A DNA stretch of 39,763 nt from AM-1111 sp046302135 (GTDB lineage Bacteria; Bacteroidota; Bacteroidia; B-17B0; Aurantibacillaceae): NCBI GenBank assembly GCA_046302135.1, contig JBKCIQ010000035.1, positions 1 to 39,763 on the forward strand, in the 5' to 3' direction. This document shows, one piece after another, positions 16,210 through 25,102 of this stretch. Position numbers and translations under genes: made by a program. The notes under the pieces are model-generated. The model saw only the letters and a list, made by a program, of their open reading frames with translations, was not told the origin of the DNA and searched no databases. Numbering within the stretch: the first letter of the stretch is position 1; the number at the start of each line of letters is the position of its first letter.

Positions 16210-17628
16210 TTATTCCATGGTTTTTAGTTCAGCAACCAATTCGGTAAGAGCCTTTTTGGCATCCCCGAAAAACATAGAACATTTTGGATCGTAAAACAAA
16301 AGGTTGTCTATTCCTGCATAACCCGCACTCATAGATCTTTTGTTAACAATGATGTTTTTTGCTTTGTCAACCTCTAGAATCGGCATTCCGTATATTGGTG
16401 ATGAAGGATCTGTTTTAGCCGCAGGATTCACCACATCGTTCGCACCAACTACCAATACAACATCTGTCTGCTCAAATTCAGGATTGATGTCTTCCATCTC
16501 TACCAACTTATCATAAGAAACATTAGACTCAGCAAGTAAAACGTTCATGTGTCCAGGCATACGACCAGCAACAGGATGTATTGCATATTTTACTTCTACA
16601 CCGCGCTCTTCCAATAAATTTTCTAGTTCTTTAATGATGTGTTGTGCCTGGGCAACAGCCAACCCGTAACCTGGTACAATCACCACTTTCTTAGAATAAT
16701 TCATCAACACGGCAACATCAGTAGTTGAAATATCTTTAATGGAACCTTTTACTTCAGGGCCGCCTTCTGTTGAAGTTCCGCCGCCACCAAATGCACCAAA
16801 AATTACATTGCTCAACGGACGATTCATGGCTTTACACATTACAAGCGTAAGCAATGTTCCGGCTGAACCTACAAGTATACCACCAGTTAACATGACTTTA
16901 TTGTCGTATAAAAATCCGCCGAAAGCCGCAGCCAAACCAGTAAATGAATTCAAAAGTGAAATAACGACAGGCATGTCTGCACCACCAATAGGAACGGTAA
17001 AAAGAATTCCGTAAATCAAGGCTGCAGAAAACAAACCGTAAAGTAAAATATGGTCTTCTGGTCTCGCGTAACAAACATAACCTGCGAAGCCTGAAACTCC
17101 TAAAAGTACTATTGTATTGATGATGTTATATGCCGGAAGACGAATAGGCTTATTCATTGTTCCATTTAATTTTAGAAAAGCAATGATACTCCCACTGAAT
17201 GAAACAGAACCAATCACCATTCCCGCAATAACCGCAATCAAAGCTCCGGTATTATTAAGGTTGTGATGATATTCCATTAGACCTATCAAAGCGGCACAAG
17301 CTCCACCCATACCATTGAACATGGAAACCAACTCGGGCATTTTTGTCATTTGAACTCGTTTGGCGGTTAACCAACCAACAACAGTTCCAACTGCAATTGC
17401 TCCGAAAATTATTCCGTAAATAGTAGCAGATACAGGTTTTAATGCTCCGGTTTTATCGGTGTGAAGAAATATTGTTGCAAGAATTGCAACTGTCATTCCA
17501 AAGGCTCCCACCAGATTTCCTTTTCTGGCTGACTTTGCATTACCCATCATCTTCAAACCCAATACAAACGTTACAGATCCAATGATGTAAGCTATGGATT
17601 TAATTAAAGAAATTACTTCAGGCTTCAT
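16210..17628 (-). CDS. pntB: NAD(P) transhydrogenase subunit beta
   Basis: PntB carries the NADP(H) site and most membrane helices of the proton-translocating transhydrogenase, which uses the proton gradient to reduce NADP+ with NADH. The 472-residue product begins with several membrane helices (IGSVTFVLGLKMMG and six or more further segments) and ends with the soluble domain III: VVIVPGYGLAVAQAQH, IHPVAGRMPGHMNVLLAE, VVLVVGANDVVNPAA and SMSAGYAGIDN. It is the last gene of the three-gene operon, 24 bases after pntA2. Confidence 0.96.
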   Translation of the reverse strand: MKPEVISLIKSIAYIIGSVTFVLGLKMMGNAKSARKGNLVGAFGMTVAILATIFLHTDKTGALKPVSATIYGIIFGAIAVGTVVGWLTAKRVQMTKMPELVSMFNGMGGACAALIGLMEYHHNLNNTGALIAVIAGMVIGSVSFSGSIIAFLKLNGTMNKPIRLPAYNIINTIVLLGVSGFAGYVCYARPEDHILLYGLFSAALIYGILFTVPIGGADMPVVISLLNSFTGLAAAFGGFLYDNKVMLTGGILVGSAGTLLTLVMCKAMNRPLSNVIFGAFGGGGTSTEGGPEVKGSIKDISTTDVAVLMNYSKKVVIVPGYGLAVAQAQHIIKELENLLEERGVEVKYAIHPVAGRMPGHMNVLLAESNVSYDKLVEMEDINPEFEQTDVVLVVGANDVVNPAAKTDPSSPIYGMPILEVDKAKNIIVNKRSMSAGYAGIDNLLFYDPKCSMFFGDAKKALTELVAELKTME

Positions 17629-17652
17629 TTGATTAATGATTAAATTTTTGAA

Positions 17653-17961
17653 TTATTTCTTCTTCTTGAACATTTCAAGCATTCGGTCAGTTACTACAAA
17701 TCCTCCCACCACATTCATGGTACCGAGAAATACCGCAAGAAATCCGAGTATGTATCCAAGAACACTTTCTTCGGTCATATTAAGCATTACAATGATGGCT
17801 CCCACTATCACTACGCCATGAATTGCGTTAGCACCAGACATCAATGGAGTATGAAGAACAGTTGGAACTCCTCCAATAACTTCTATTCCAACAAAAACAG
17901 AAAGGATAATGAAATAAATCATCATCTCATTTCCAATTAAAAATCCTGATATTGCTTCCAT
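17653..17961 (-). CDS. pntA2: NAD(P) transhydrogenase subunit alpha, membrane part
   Basis: This short 102-residue protein is the membrane portion that forms the C-terminal end of PntA in enterobacteria. It has three to four hydrophobic helices, including MMIYFIILSVFVGIEVIGG, NAIHGVVIVGAIIVMLNM and GYILGFLAVFLGTMNVVGGF. The LHTPLMSGANAIHG motif is characteristic. It sits between pntA1 and pntB with gaps of 11 and 24 bases. Having alpha split into two genes is common outside enterobacteria. Confidence 0.93.
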   Translation of the reverse strand: MEAISGFLIGNEMMIYFIILSVFVGIEVIGGVPTVLHTPLMSGANAIHGVVIVGAIIVMLNMTEESVLGYILGFLAVFLGTMNVVGGFVVTDRMLEMFKKKK

Positions 17962-17972
17962 TATTTAAAATT

Positions 17973-19091
17973 TTATTGATTTATAACTGTCGGATGAACT
18001 GCAACACCATTGTGAACAATCAATGAACCTTTGGTGATTTCCTCGTCCATTTCCCATTTAAAGTTATCCTTATCCGCCAAATGCAAAAGAAATGTTTCAA
18101 TATTTTTTGCATAAAGGTCACTCGCATTCATCGGTAATAAAGAGGGTAAATTTCCTTCACCTATTATTGTTACTCCATGCACATTTACAGTTTTATTCAA
18201 TTCGCTTCCCACTACATTCCCCCCCTGCTCTACCGCCATGTCTAAAATAACACTTCCAAAGCGCATGCTCTTAACCATTTCTTCCGTTACCAATAATGGA
18301 GCTTTCTTCCCTGGAATAAGTGCAGTAGTAATCACAATGTCTGCTTCCTTAACATGTTTGGCAACTAACTCCTGCTGCATTTTTAAGAACTCCTCAGAAA
18401 CTCCTTTCACATATCCTCCCTCTATCTTAACAGAAGCATCGCCTTTTACTTCAATGAATTTTCCACCAAGTGATTCTACTTGCTCTTTTGTCTCTGGGCG
18501 AATATCTGTTACCTCAACCACTGCTCCTAAACGTTTTGCGGTAGCAATTGCCTGAAGTCCGGCAACACCGGCGCCAAAAATTACAACTTTACATGGGCGA
18601 ATGGTTCCTGCAGCCGTAGTCATCATTGGTAGAATTTTTCCGATAGTATCAGCCGCCATCAATACCGCCTTATATCCAGCAAGATTCGCTTGAGAGGACA
18701 ACACATCCATTTTTTGTGCTCTGGAAATACGCGGAATAGCATCCATAGAAAAAGCGGAGATACCTGCCTTGCAACATGCCTCAACCAAATTTTTGTTGGT
18801 AGCCGCATACATTATAGACATTAAAACGGCACCTTTCTTCATTTGACTTACCTCTTCAGGTGAGGCAGGATTTACTTTTAAAAGGACATCGCAGGTGGAC
18901 AAAACATTTTTTCCATCAGATAATTGAACACCTGCATTGCTGTACGCCTCATCAGAGTAAAAAGAATTGGATCCCGCACCTTTTTCTATTACCAATTCAA
19001 AACCTTTTTTGATTAAGGACTTGGCAACATCGGGCGTAATTGCGACTCTGTTTTCTTTTAACTTGGTTTCTTTGATGATACCTATTTTCAT
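17973..19091 (-). CDS. pntA1: NAD(P) transhydrogenase subunit alpha, NAD-binding part
   Basis: This soluble NAD(H)-binding domain I of transhydrogenase belongs to the alanine dehydrogenase/PNT family. The 372-residue product begins MKIGIIKETKLKENRVAITP. It has PRISRAQKMDVLSSQANLAGYK, the Rossmann glycine motif VVIFGAGVAGLQA near 170, a TDIRPETKEQVESLGG stretch and GEGNLPSLLPMNASDLYAKN. It lacks the membrane helices, which are in the next gene. It is first in the operon, with a -7 box at 19125-19132. Confidence 0.95.
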   Translation of the reverse strand: MKIGIIKETKLKENRVAITPDVAKSLIKKGFELVIEKGAGSNSFYSDEAYSNAGVQLSDGKNVLSTCDVLLKVNPASPEEVSQMKKGAVLMSIMYAATNKNLVEACCKAGISAFSMDAIPRISRAQKMDVLSSQANLAGYKAVLMAADTIGKILPMMTTAAGTIRPCKVVIFGAGVAGLQAIATAKRLGAVVEVTDIRPETKEQVESLGGKFIEVKGDASVKIEGGYVKGVSEEFLKMQQELVAKHVKEADIVITTALIPGKKAPLLVTEEMVKSMRFGSVILDMAVEQGGNVVGSELNKTVNVHGVTIIGEGNLPSLLPMNASDLYAKNIETFLLHLADKDNFKWEMDEEITKGSLIVHNGVAVHPTVINQ

Positions 19092-19124
19092 TTTTTATAA
19101 TTTGATGGTTTCAGAAAACGAGGG

Positions 19125-19132
19125 CAAAGATA
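19125..19132 (-). promoter_or_regulatory. -7 box for the pnt operon
   Basis: On the minus strand this reads TATCTTTG, a TAnnTTTG match, with a TTG 23 bases further upstream. It lies 33 bases before the pntA1 ATG, facing away from the paaG-like gene. Confidence 0.5.
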
Positions 19133-19210
19133 GTAATTTATTATTGGCTGAAAATCAACTATCGGGTCAAAAGTTAAATTAGAATTTCGTTATATGAGTT
19201 TACACTTCAT

Positions 19211-19218
19211 TATTTTTG
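19211..19218 (+). promoter_or_regulatory. -7 box for the PaaG-like gene
   Basis: TATTTTTG matches TAnnTTTG and lies 13 bases before ATG 19232. No clear -33 box. Confidence 0.45.
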
Positions 19219-19231
19219 CAAAAAGAATTTT

Positions 19232-20008
19232 ATGAGTAGCATAATAAAAGAAAAAACAGATTCAATTTTAAAAATAGTTTTGAATCGTCCTGATAAGTTC
19301 AACAGCTTTAATCGTGAAATGGCCTTAGCCATGATCTCAGCTTTGGAAGAAGGAGAGAAAGACAGATCCGTACGATGTATTTTAATTACAGGAACAGGGA
19401 AAGCATTTTGTGCAGGTCAAGATCTTGCAGAAGCAATAGATAAAAATGGCCCGGGAATAAAGAAAATAGTGGAGGAACATTACAACCCAATCATCCAAAA
19501 AATAAGAACCATTGAAAAGCCTGTGTTTTGTGCTGTAAATGGTGTAGCGGCTGGTGCTGGAGCGAATATCGCCTTATGTTGCGATGTGGTAATAGCAGGG
19601 GAATCCGCATCATTTATTCAGGCATTCAGTAAAATTGGATTAATACCAGACAGCGGAGGAACATTTTTTCTTCCAAGACTCATTGGCTTTCAAAGAGCTT
19701 CAGCACTTATGATGCTGGGTGATAAAGTTTCTGCACTTGACGCTTTACAAATGGGAATGATTTATAAGGTCGTAAAAGATGAAGAACTGCAAACGGAGAG
19801 TAAAAAAATTTCAGAAACACTTGCAGCTATGCCAACGCGAGGAATTGGTTTGACCAAAAAATTACTCAATGAATCTATGGTAAATAATTTGTCGAAGCAA
19901 TTAGAAAGGGAAGGACAAGAGCAAGTGGTTGCAGCTTCAACTTTTGATTACAATGAGGGCGTAAATGCGTTTCTTGAAAAACGCAAACCTCAGTTCAAAG
20001 GGGAGTAA
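19232..20008 (+). CDS. paaG: Enoyl-CoA hydratase/isomerase family, PaaG-like
   Basis: The 258-residue product has the crotonase fold. The oxyanion-hole segment is KAFCAGQDLAEA (about 58-69), with a second around VNGVAAGAGANIAL (103-116). FSKIGLIPDSGGTFFLPR (132-149) carries an Asp where classical hydratases have Glu. This Asp and the GQDL motif are typical of PaaG, the ring 1,2-epoxyphenylacetyl-CoA isomerase of phenylacetate breakdown. No other paa gene is in the window, so the assignment to that pathway is by similarity only; a general enoyl-CoA isomerase is the alternative. It stands alone, divergent from pntA1, with the cupin gene 51 bases downstream. Confidence 0.82.
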   Translation: MSSIIKEKTDSILKIVLNRPDKFNSFNREMALAMISALEEGEKDRSVRCILITGTGKAFCAGQDLAEAIDKNGPGIKKIVEEHYNPIIQKIRTIEKPVFCAVNGVAAGAGANIALCCDVVIAGESASFIQAFSKIGLIPDSGGTFFLPRLIGFQRASALMMLGDKVSALDALQMGMIYKVVKDEELQTESKKISETLAAMPTRGIGLTKKLLNESMVNNLSKQLEREGQEQVVAASTFDYNEGVNAFLEKRKPQFKGE

Positions 20009-20059
20009 ATTCTTTTTAAAGCTGACCTTGCACTTGTTGACCAATCTAATTTAGTCATC

Positions 20060-20923
20060 ATGATACAGTGGAAATCTTTGCAGAGAATAAAAAAAATTCC
20101 AAAAAAAGACTTCGAGAAAAAATTTTTAGAAACAGAAATTCCTGTAGTAATTGAGAACATTTACAATGATGCGGACTTAACAAAAAAATGGACGCTTCAT
20201 CATTTTAAAAAGGAAATCGGTGATATAACTGTTCCAGTATTTGATTCAAGAATAAAAAAAGATGAATCAGCCTACACGCAGCCTGATTTATATATGAAAT
20301 TTGGAGAATTTCTTGATGATATTTTATATAATCCAAAACCAAGTTACAGAATGTTTCTTTTTAATATGTTTCGAGAATATCCTAAAATAAGAGAGGATTT
20401 TCCTGTTCCGGAGTACGCGGATGGCCTTCTGAAAAATTTAGGTTTTATGTTTTTTGGTGGTAGAGACACTAAAGTTAGAAATCACTTTGACCTAGACATG
20501 AACCACGTATTTCATACTCATTACGAAGGAAAAAAAATAGTAATATTATGTTCTCCGGAAAATAATGTTCCGCTTTACAAATTACCATTTAACAGTTATA
20601 CCCTTGTTGATATTGACAAACCTGATTTCGAAAAATATCCTGCATTAAAATATGTAAATGGTTATAAAACAGAATTGCAAACCGGAGACACACTTTATAT
20701 TCCTCCCGGTTATTGGCACTTTATGCATTACCTTGAACCCGGGTACTCAATAAGCTATAGAAAACAATCAAAAAAAATAATCAATAGTTTAAAAGGATTG
20801 AACAACTTGACACTTAATCTAACAATTGATAAACTTCTGAATTTATTTTTTAAAGAATCATGGGTAAATTGTAAAATTAGTTACTCGAAACTCATGGCAA
20901 ATAAATATATTGTGGAAAAATAA
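20060..20923 (+). CDS. Cupin-like (JmjC-type) Fe(II)/2-oxoglutarate oxygenase family protein
   Basis: The 287-residue product resembles the cupin_8/JmjC-like group. The metal triad can be proposed: H142 and D144 in RNHFDLDMNH, and H220 in YIPPGYWHFMHYL. The GDTLYIPPGYWH signature is typical. The N-terminal IPVVIENIY also fits the family (usually P-V-V-I/L-x-G). Members hydroxylate proteins or small molecules; the substrate here is unknown. After the double-stranded helix a basic region with helices (about 235-287) forms the C-terminus, perhaps for dimerisation. No signal peptide. Its neighbours give no hint about its role. Confidence 0.8.
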   Translation: MIQWKSLQRIKKIPKKDFEKKFLETEIPVVIENIYNDADLTKKWTLHHFKKEIGDITVPVFDSRIKKDESAYTQPDLYMKFGEFLDDILYNPKPSYRMFLFNMFREYPKIREDFPVPEYADGLLKNLGFMFFGGRDTKVRNHFDLDMNHVFHTHYEGKKIVILCSPENNVPLYKLPFNSYTLVDIDKPDFEKYPALKYVNGYKTELQTGDTLYIPPGYWHFMHYLEPGYSISYRKQSKKIINSLKGLNNLTLNLTIDKLLNLFFKESWVNCKISYSKLMANKYIVEK

Positions 20924-21030
20924 TTTCAATTTGAGAAAATTTTTCCTCAAAAAAATATTTGAGTTATTTGAATTAAGTTTTTGTTTGTAACAATTTATTC
21001 ACAATAGGCAAATTGCATAATTCATCTAAA

Positions 21031-21038
21031 TAAATTTG
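21031..21038 (+). promoter_or_regulatory. -7 box upstream of the regulator-rpoN operon
   Basis: TAAATTTG matches TAnnTTTG. Transcription from about 21045 would give a leader of about 125 bases. A TTG stands 15 bases upstream, shorter than the usual spacing. Confidence 0.4.
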
Positions 21039-21055
21039 CAGCATAAAGAGGAACA

Positions 21056-21071
21056 TGGCAATTTTTTTGTA
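21056..21071 (+). promoter_or_regulatory. Weak sigma-54-like element before the regulator-rpoN operon
   Basis: TGGCAATTTTTTTGTA has the sigma-54 spacing, GG followed by 10 bases and then G, and matches 9 of 12 informative consensus positions (the -12 C is T). If used, it would start transcription near 21082 and allow the operon to control itself. In AT-rich DNA a chance match is possible. Confidence 0.25.
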
Positions 21072-21079
21072 CTCTTTTG

Positions 21080-21140
21080 TTCGGGACCCCGAAAATTTAA
21101 ATTTCCAAATCCTTATTACAAGGTAATAACGCACCCCGGG
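21080..21140 (+). promoter_or_regulatory. Structured leader of the regulator-rpoN operon
   Basis: Two tight hairpins are visible: TTCGG-GACC-CCGAA (21080-21093) and TTATTAC-AAG-GTAATAA (21113-21129). A GC block CCCCGGG (21134-21140) follows. The CCCCGGG can also pair with the CGGG or CCCCG of the first hairpin, so alternative folds exist. I recognise no known riboswitch class. Confidence 0.35.
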
Positions 21141-21170
21141 AGATTTTTCGAATAATTAATTTTTATACTT

Positions 21171-22691
21171 ATGAATAAACTCCTAATCATAGAAGACGAC
21201 GAAGAAATGTCTGTGCTTCTTAAAAAATTCCTAGAAAAATATAATTTCGAAGTTTTTACAGCTTCTAGTGGGAAGCAAGGAATCAGTGAATTCGAAAAAC
21301 ACAGGCCCGATCTTGTAATCTGTGACTATAGTTTAGGAGATCTCAATGGTAACGAAGTAATAATAAAAATTAAAGAAACTGAACCATCCGTGCCTGTCGT
21401 AGTAATTACTGCAAATTCAGATGTAAAAATTGCTATATCATTAATGAAAAACGGAGCTACAGACCTAATGGTTAAGCCTGTTTTACCGGATGAGACAATA
21501 CGCGTTGTTAAGCACGCTTTGACAAGAACAAATTCGTTGGAAGATGAAGATAAAAACTCTGAAAATAACACAGCATCAGGAACGATTTACGTTAAACCTT
21601 CAGCCAGAAAAACAAAATCAGATTTTATTTTCGGTAAGAGCCCACACTCAAAAGAACTAATGAGACAAATAGATCTTGTAGCTCCGACGAACTACAGTGT
21701 AATAATATACGGCGAAAGCGGCGCAGGTAAAGAGGCTATTGCTCAAACCATACACCAAAAAAGCAACAGAGCAAAAATGCCATTTGTTGCAATGGATTGC
21801 GGAGCTATATCCAAAGATCTTGCAGGTAGCGAATTATTCGGACACGAAAAAGGATCATTTACAGGAGCCGTAGCAACCAAAATTGGCCATTTTGAACTGG
21901 CTAACGGAGGTACAATTTTTCTAGACGAAATTGCTAATCTTCCCTATGATGTTCAGTCTTCATTATTAAGGGTAGTTCAAGAGCGAAAGGTGAAAAGAAT
22001 AGGTGGACATAAGGAAATTCCGATTGACGTAAGAATTATTGTTGCCAGTAACGAAAATCTTAGTGAAGCTTACAAAGTAGGAAAATTCAGAGAAGATCTA
22101 TTTCACAGGTTCAACGAGTTTCATCTGACAGTAATGCCTTTAAGAGAACGTAAAGAAGATATAATGCAATATGCATTTCATTTTCTGGCAATAGCCAACA
22201 AAGAATTGAATAAACAGATTGAGAACTTTTCGCCGCAAGTAAACTGTCTTTTTGAAAATTATTCATGGCATGGTAATCTAAGAGAAATGAAAAACGTAGT
22301 TAGAAGATCTGTTTTACTAACTAAAGATGATATTATACATCATTCCATTCTACCTGAGGAAATTTTAAGTCAATCGGGAATCAAATTAGTTACAAATGAA
22401 ACTGAATCTGAATCTGAGGCCAAATATGAAATAACAAACTCTATAGAACCAGAGAGAGCTGTTAGAGAAGAAAAAACCAATCTAAAATCAGCTGCACTTG
22501 AAGCAGAGTATGAAATCATTATAAAAGTATTAAAAGATGTGCGATACAATAAAAGTAAGGCTGCAAAAATTCTAAACATTGATAGGAAAACGCTTTATAA
22601 CAAAATGAAAGCATACGATAACAACGAAAAAAGTTCTGATAAAGAAACTTCTGATAACAATATGAGTATTAATCAGGTTTCGATCAATTAA
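21171..22691 (+). CDS. NtrC-family sigma-54-dependent response regulator
   Basis: This transcription activator works with sigma-54 RNA polymerase. The 506-residue product has three domains. The receiver (1-120) has acidic residues D9/D10, phosphoacceptor D52 (VICDYSLG), T80 and K102. The AAA+ ATPase has Walker A GESGAGKE (181-188), the sigma-54 contact loop GSFTGA (228-233) and Walker B IFLDEI (249-254). The C-terminal Fis-type helix-turn-helix is KSKAAKILNIDRKTLYNKM. GSFTGA instead of GAFTGA is a known variation. No histidine kinase gene is in the window, so its sensor is elsewhere. rpoN follows after 25 bases, almost certainly in the same operon. A possible target in this window is htpG. 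Confidence 0.95.
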   Translation: MNKLLIIEDDEEMSVLLKKFLEKYNFEVFTASSGKQGISEFEKHRPDLVICDYSLGDLNGNEVIIKIKETEPSVPVVVITANSDVKIAISLMKNGATDLMVKPVLPDETIRVVKHALTRTNSLEDEDKNSENNTASGTIYVKPSARKTKSDFIFGKSPHSKELMRQIDLVAPTNYSVIIYGESGAGKEAIAQTIHQKSNRAKMPFVAMDCGAISKDLAGSELFGHEKGSFTGAVATKIGHFELANGGTIFLDEIANLPYDVQSSLLRVVQERKVKRIGGHKEIPIDVRIIVASNENLSEAYKVGKFREDLFHRFNEFHLTVMPLRERKEDIMQYAFHFLAIANKELNKQIENFSPQVNCLFENYSWHGNLREMKNVVRRSVLLTKDDIIHHSILPEEILSQSGIKLVTNETESESEAKYEITNSIEPERAVREEKTNLKSAALEAEYEIIIKVLKDVRYNKSKAAKILNIDRKTLYNKMKAYDNNEKSSDKETSDNNMSINQVSIN

Positions 22692-22716
22692 GTATTAACC
22701 TATCATATTCTAAAGT

Positions 22717-24162
22717 ATGCAAATAAAAAACACACAAAATCAAAGGTTAGGCACAAATCAGAAACACGGCTATTATATGTCTCAGCAACATCTCAAATTG
22801 ATGCATCTAATGCATCTTACAGGATATGCACTGAGAGAATATATTACAAACGAAATAGAATTGAATCCTGCATTAGAACTCGAATATGAAAATGAGACGG
22901 AAAGAGAAAACAATTTAGAGAATGAAGAAGAAGTTGATTTAAGCGAAAGCCTATTTTGTAAACAAGATGAGGATCTATTTGAAAAAAGTACAAGGGAAAA
23001 CAAAGTAATAAGAGAGTACTATGAAGCTCCAGTTATAAATTACAGTACAATTCAGGAAAATCTTAAGGAGCAAATTAGATTGCTAAACATTGATAATGAA
23101 AAAAAGGACATCATTAATTTTATTATAGATGAATTGGATGACGATGGATACCTTAGGAGAAAAACTGAAGATGTTACAGATGATTATAGTTTTCAACGCA
23201 AAGTTATCACAGACGAAAGTAAAATAATTGATGCTTTGGAAACATTACAGAATTGTGAACCTGCAGGAATTGGTGCTAGAAACCTTAAGGAATGTCTGTT
23301 ATTGCAACTTAAAAAAAAGAACTTTGATAATAACAGAAGTTTAGGAATCATAATACTAGAAGAATGCATGCATGAACTTACTAGCAACAATATTGAATCT
23401 ATTGCGGCTAAGTTGAATAAAAATATTTTTGAAATAAACCAAGCAATTGAAACTATACTTAAACTCAGTCCTAAACCTATTTTTGAATCAAATAAGTACG
23501 AGCAGCTAAAACATCAAATAATCCCGGATTTCGAAGTCACTTTACAAGACAACGACATTATTGTATCAATGAGCAACTCAGATTCAATCAAACTAAAGAT
23601 TAATGAGGACTTTATAAAAGTTTCTGAATCATCGATTAACAAAAAAAACAAAAAGCAAACAGAAAATTACGTAAACAATCTAATCACTGATGCTTCAATG
23701 CTGGTAAATGCATTGAGAGATAGGGAAAACACGATGATTAATGTAATGAAAGAAATTGTGAAGGTTCAAATTGATTTTTTCAAAAGTGGAGATATAAAAA
23801 GTCTAAAGCCAATGATATTACAAGACATAGCTGAAAGAACAAAGTATGATATCAGTGCAGTTTCAAGAATTACCAGCAACAAGCATGTGCAAACACCATA
23901 TGGAATTTTCAGTTTAAAAAATCTTTTTATGCGCGCTGTTTCCAACGAAGAAATCGGGATAAGGGCAAGCACCTCAATTCAAGTACAAGAAATTATTCAA
24001 AAAATAGTAGATACTGAGGACAAAACAAAACCATTTTCAGATACTGAGATAATGAATATTCTGAAACTAAAAAGTATAAATATTGCTAGAAGAACAATAG
24101 TTAAATACCGAGAAATTTCAGGAATTCCTAACAGCTCAGGCAGAAAAAAAAACAAGTTCTGA
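22717..24162 (+). CDS. rpoN: RNA polymerase sigma-54 factor
   Basis: RpoN directs RNA polymerase to -24/-12 promoters and needs an AAA+ activator. The 481-residue product shows region I (QHLKLMHLMHLTGYALREYITNEIELNPALE, split here for reading: it begins near residue 24). An acidic spacer rich in Glu and Asp follows. The core-binding domain has EPAGIGARNLKECL. The DNA-binding part has DISAVSRITSNK and TPYGIFSLKNLF. The RpoN box near the end reads ARRTIVKYRE, where the usual form is ARRTVAKYRE. It is complete and lies directly behind an NtrC-type activator. Confidence 0.96.
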   Translation: MQIKNTQNQRLGTNQKHGYYMSQQHLKLMHLMHLTGYALREYITNEIELNPALELEYENETERENNLENEEEVDLSESLFCKQDEDLFEKSTRENKVIREYYEAPVINYSTIQENLKEQIRLLNIDNEKKDIINFIIDELDDDGYLRRKTEDVTDDYSFQRKVITDESKIIDALETLQNCEPAGIGARNLKECLLLQLKKKNFDNNRSLGIIILEECMHELTSNNIESIAAKLNKNIFEINQAIETILKLSPKPIFESNKYEQLKHQIIPDFEVTLQDNDIIVSMSNSDSIKLKINEDFIKVSESSINKKNKKQTENYVNNLITDASMLVNALRDRENTMINVMKEIVKVQIDFFKSGDIKSLKPMILQDIAERTKYDISAVSRITSNKHVQTPYGIFSLKNLFMRAVSNEEIGIRASTSIQVQEIIQKIVDTEDKTKPFSDTEIMNILKLKSINIARRTIVKYREISGIPNSSGRKKNKF

Positions 24163-24242
24163 AAAAAGCAATTCATTTAAATCTAGTTAATACTAAAGTT
24201 ATTTTTTAATAATATTACAATATAAAATCATGTTTTTCATCG

Positions 24243-24250
24243 TATCTTTG
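24243..24250 (+). promoter_or_regulatory. -7 box for the MORN-repeat gene
   Basis: TATCTTTG is a perfect TAnnTTTG match, 23 bases before ATG 24274. This indicates that the MORN-repeat gene is transcribed separately from rpoN. Confidence 0.45.
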
Positions 24251-24273
24251 CAATAAGGTTGCATTATTAAAAC

Positions 24274-25080
24274 ATGAATATTAAAAGGATTAAACTCTTA
24301 TTTATACAAACATTTATTGTTTTTACGCCTTTTTTTGCCCAACAAGATATCAATAAAACCGATAGCCAGGGGAGAAAACAAGGATATTGGATTAAGAGAG
24401 ATGATCAGGGATTTATTATTTATAAAGGAAGCTTTAAAGACAACCAACCGACTGGAACTTTCAAATATTATTACCCTTCAAAGGATACAATTCTTAAAAC
24501 AATATTAATATTTAGCAAAGACGGGAAATCGGCAAAATCTACAAATTACCATTTTAACAAGGCATTAATGTCAACTGGTAACTATGTATTACAAAAAAAA
24601 GATAGTGTTTGGAATTTTTTTCATGAAGGAGGCTACAAAATATCTGAAGAAACTTACTCTAATGGTATCTTGAATGGAGTCAGCAAAAATTACTATGAAA
24701 ATGGTAATGTTCTTTCGGAGTATTTCTACAAGGACGGTAAAAAAGAAGGACCCGGAAGTGAATTTTTTGATAATGGTGCACCTAAATTATCAGGTACTTA
24801 TAAATCTGATAATCCAAATGGAAAATTTACAATTTTCTACCCGGACGGTAAGCCTTATTACGAAGGATATTACGTTAACGGGTTGAAAAACATGGTCTGG
24901 CTAAGCTATAATTCTGCAGGAGGATTGAATTCAAAGGAAGTTTACAACATGGGCCAATTATTAGAAGGAAAAGAAGCTGAGGCTTTTCTAAATAAAGACA
25001 GATCAAAGCCCAAAACTAATAATGTAAAATCCAACAATAATAGTAAAAACACTAACAAAAACAATTCAAATTCCAAGTAA
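24274..25080 (+). CDS. Exported MORN-repeat protein
   Basis: The 268-residue product starts with a signal peptide (IKLLFIQTFIVFTPFFAQQ). Its body carries repeated short beta-hairpin motifs of the MORN_2 type: GRKQGYWIKRD, GSFKDNQPTGTFKYYYP, NGILNGVSKNYYENGNV, DGKKEGPGSEFFDNG, SDNPNGKFTIFYPDGKP and NGLKNMVWLSY. The last 30 residues are a low-complexity Asn/Lys/Ser tail. Databases often label such proteins YwqK-family antitoxin because of the repeats, but no toxin is adjacent, so I do not use that name. The function is unknown, probably in the periplasm or outer membrane. mnmA begins 22 bases after its stop. Confidence 0.82.
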   Translation: MNIKRIKLLFIQTFIVFTPFFAQQDINKTDSQGRKQGYWIKRDDQGFIIYKGSFKDNQPTGTFKYYYPSKDTILKTILIFSKDGKSAKSTNYHFNKALMSTGNYVLQKKDSVWNFFHEGGYKISEETYSNGILNGVSKNYYENGNVLSEYFYKDGKKEGPGSEFFDNGAPKLSGTYKSDNPNGKFTIFYPDGKPYYEGYYVNGLKNMVWLSYNSAGGLNSKEVYNMGQLLEGKEAEAFLNKDRSKPKTNNVKSNNNSKNTNKNNSNSK

Positions 25081-25102
25081 GAAAAATAAGTGTTTTTAAA
25101 TT

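Noticed and set aside
20930..20965. TTGAG/CTCAA hairpin after the cupin gene as a terminator
   Set aside because: On the plus strand it is followed by A, not T; the T run is on the wrong side for that gene.
24274..25080. Toxin-antitoxin label for the MORN-repeat protein
   Set aside because: The label comes from the repeats only; there is no toxin gene next to it and the protein has a signal peptide.
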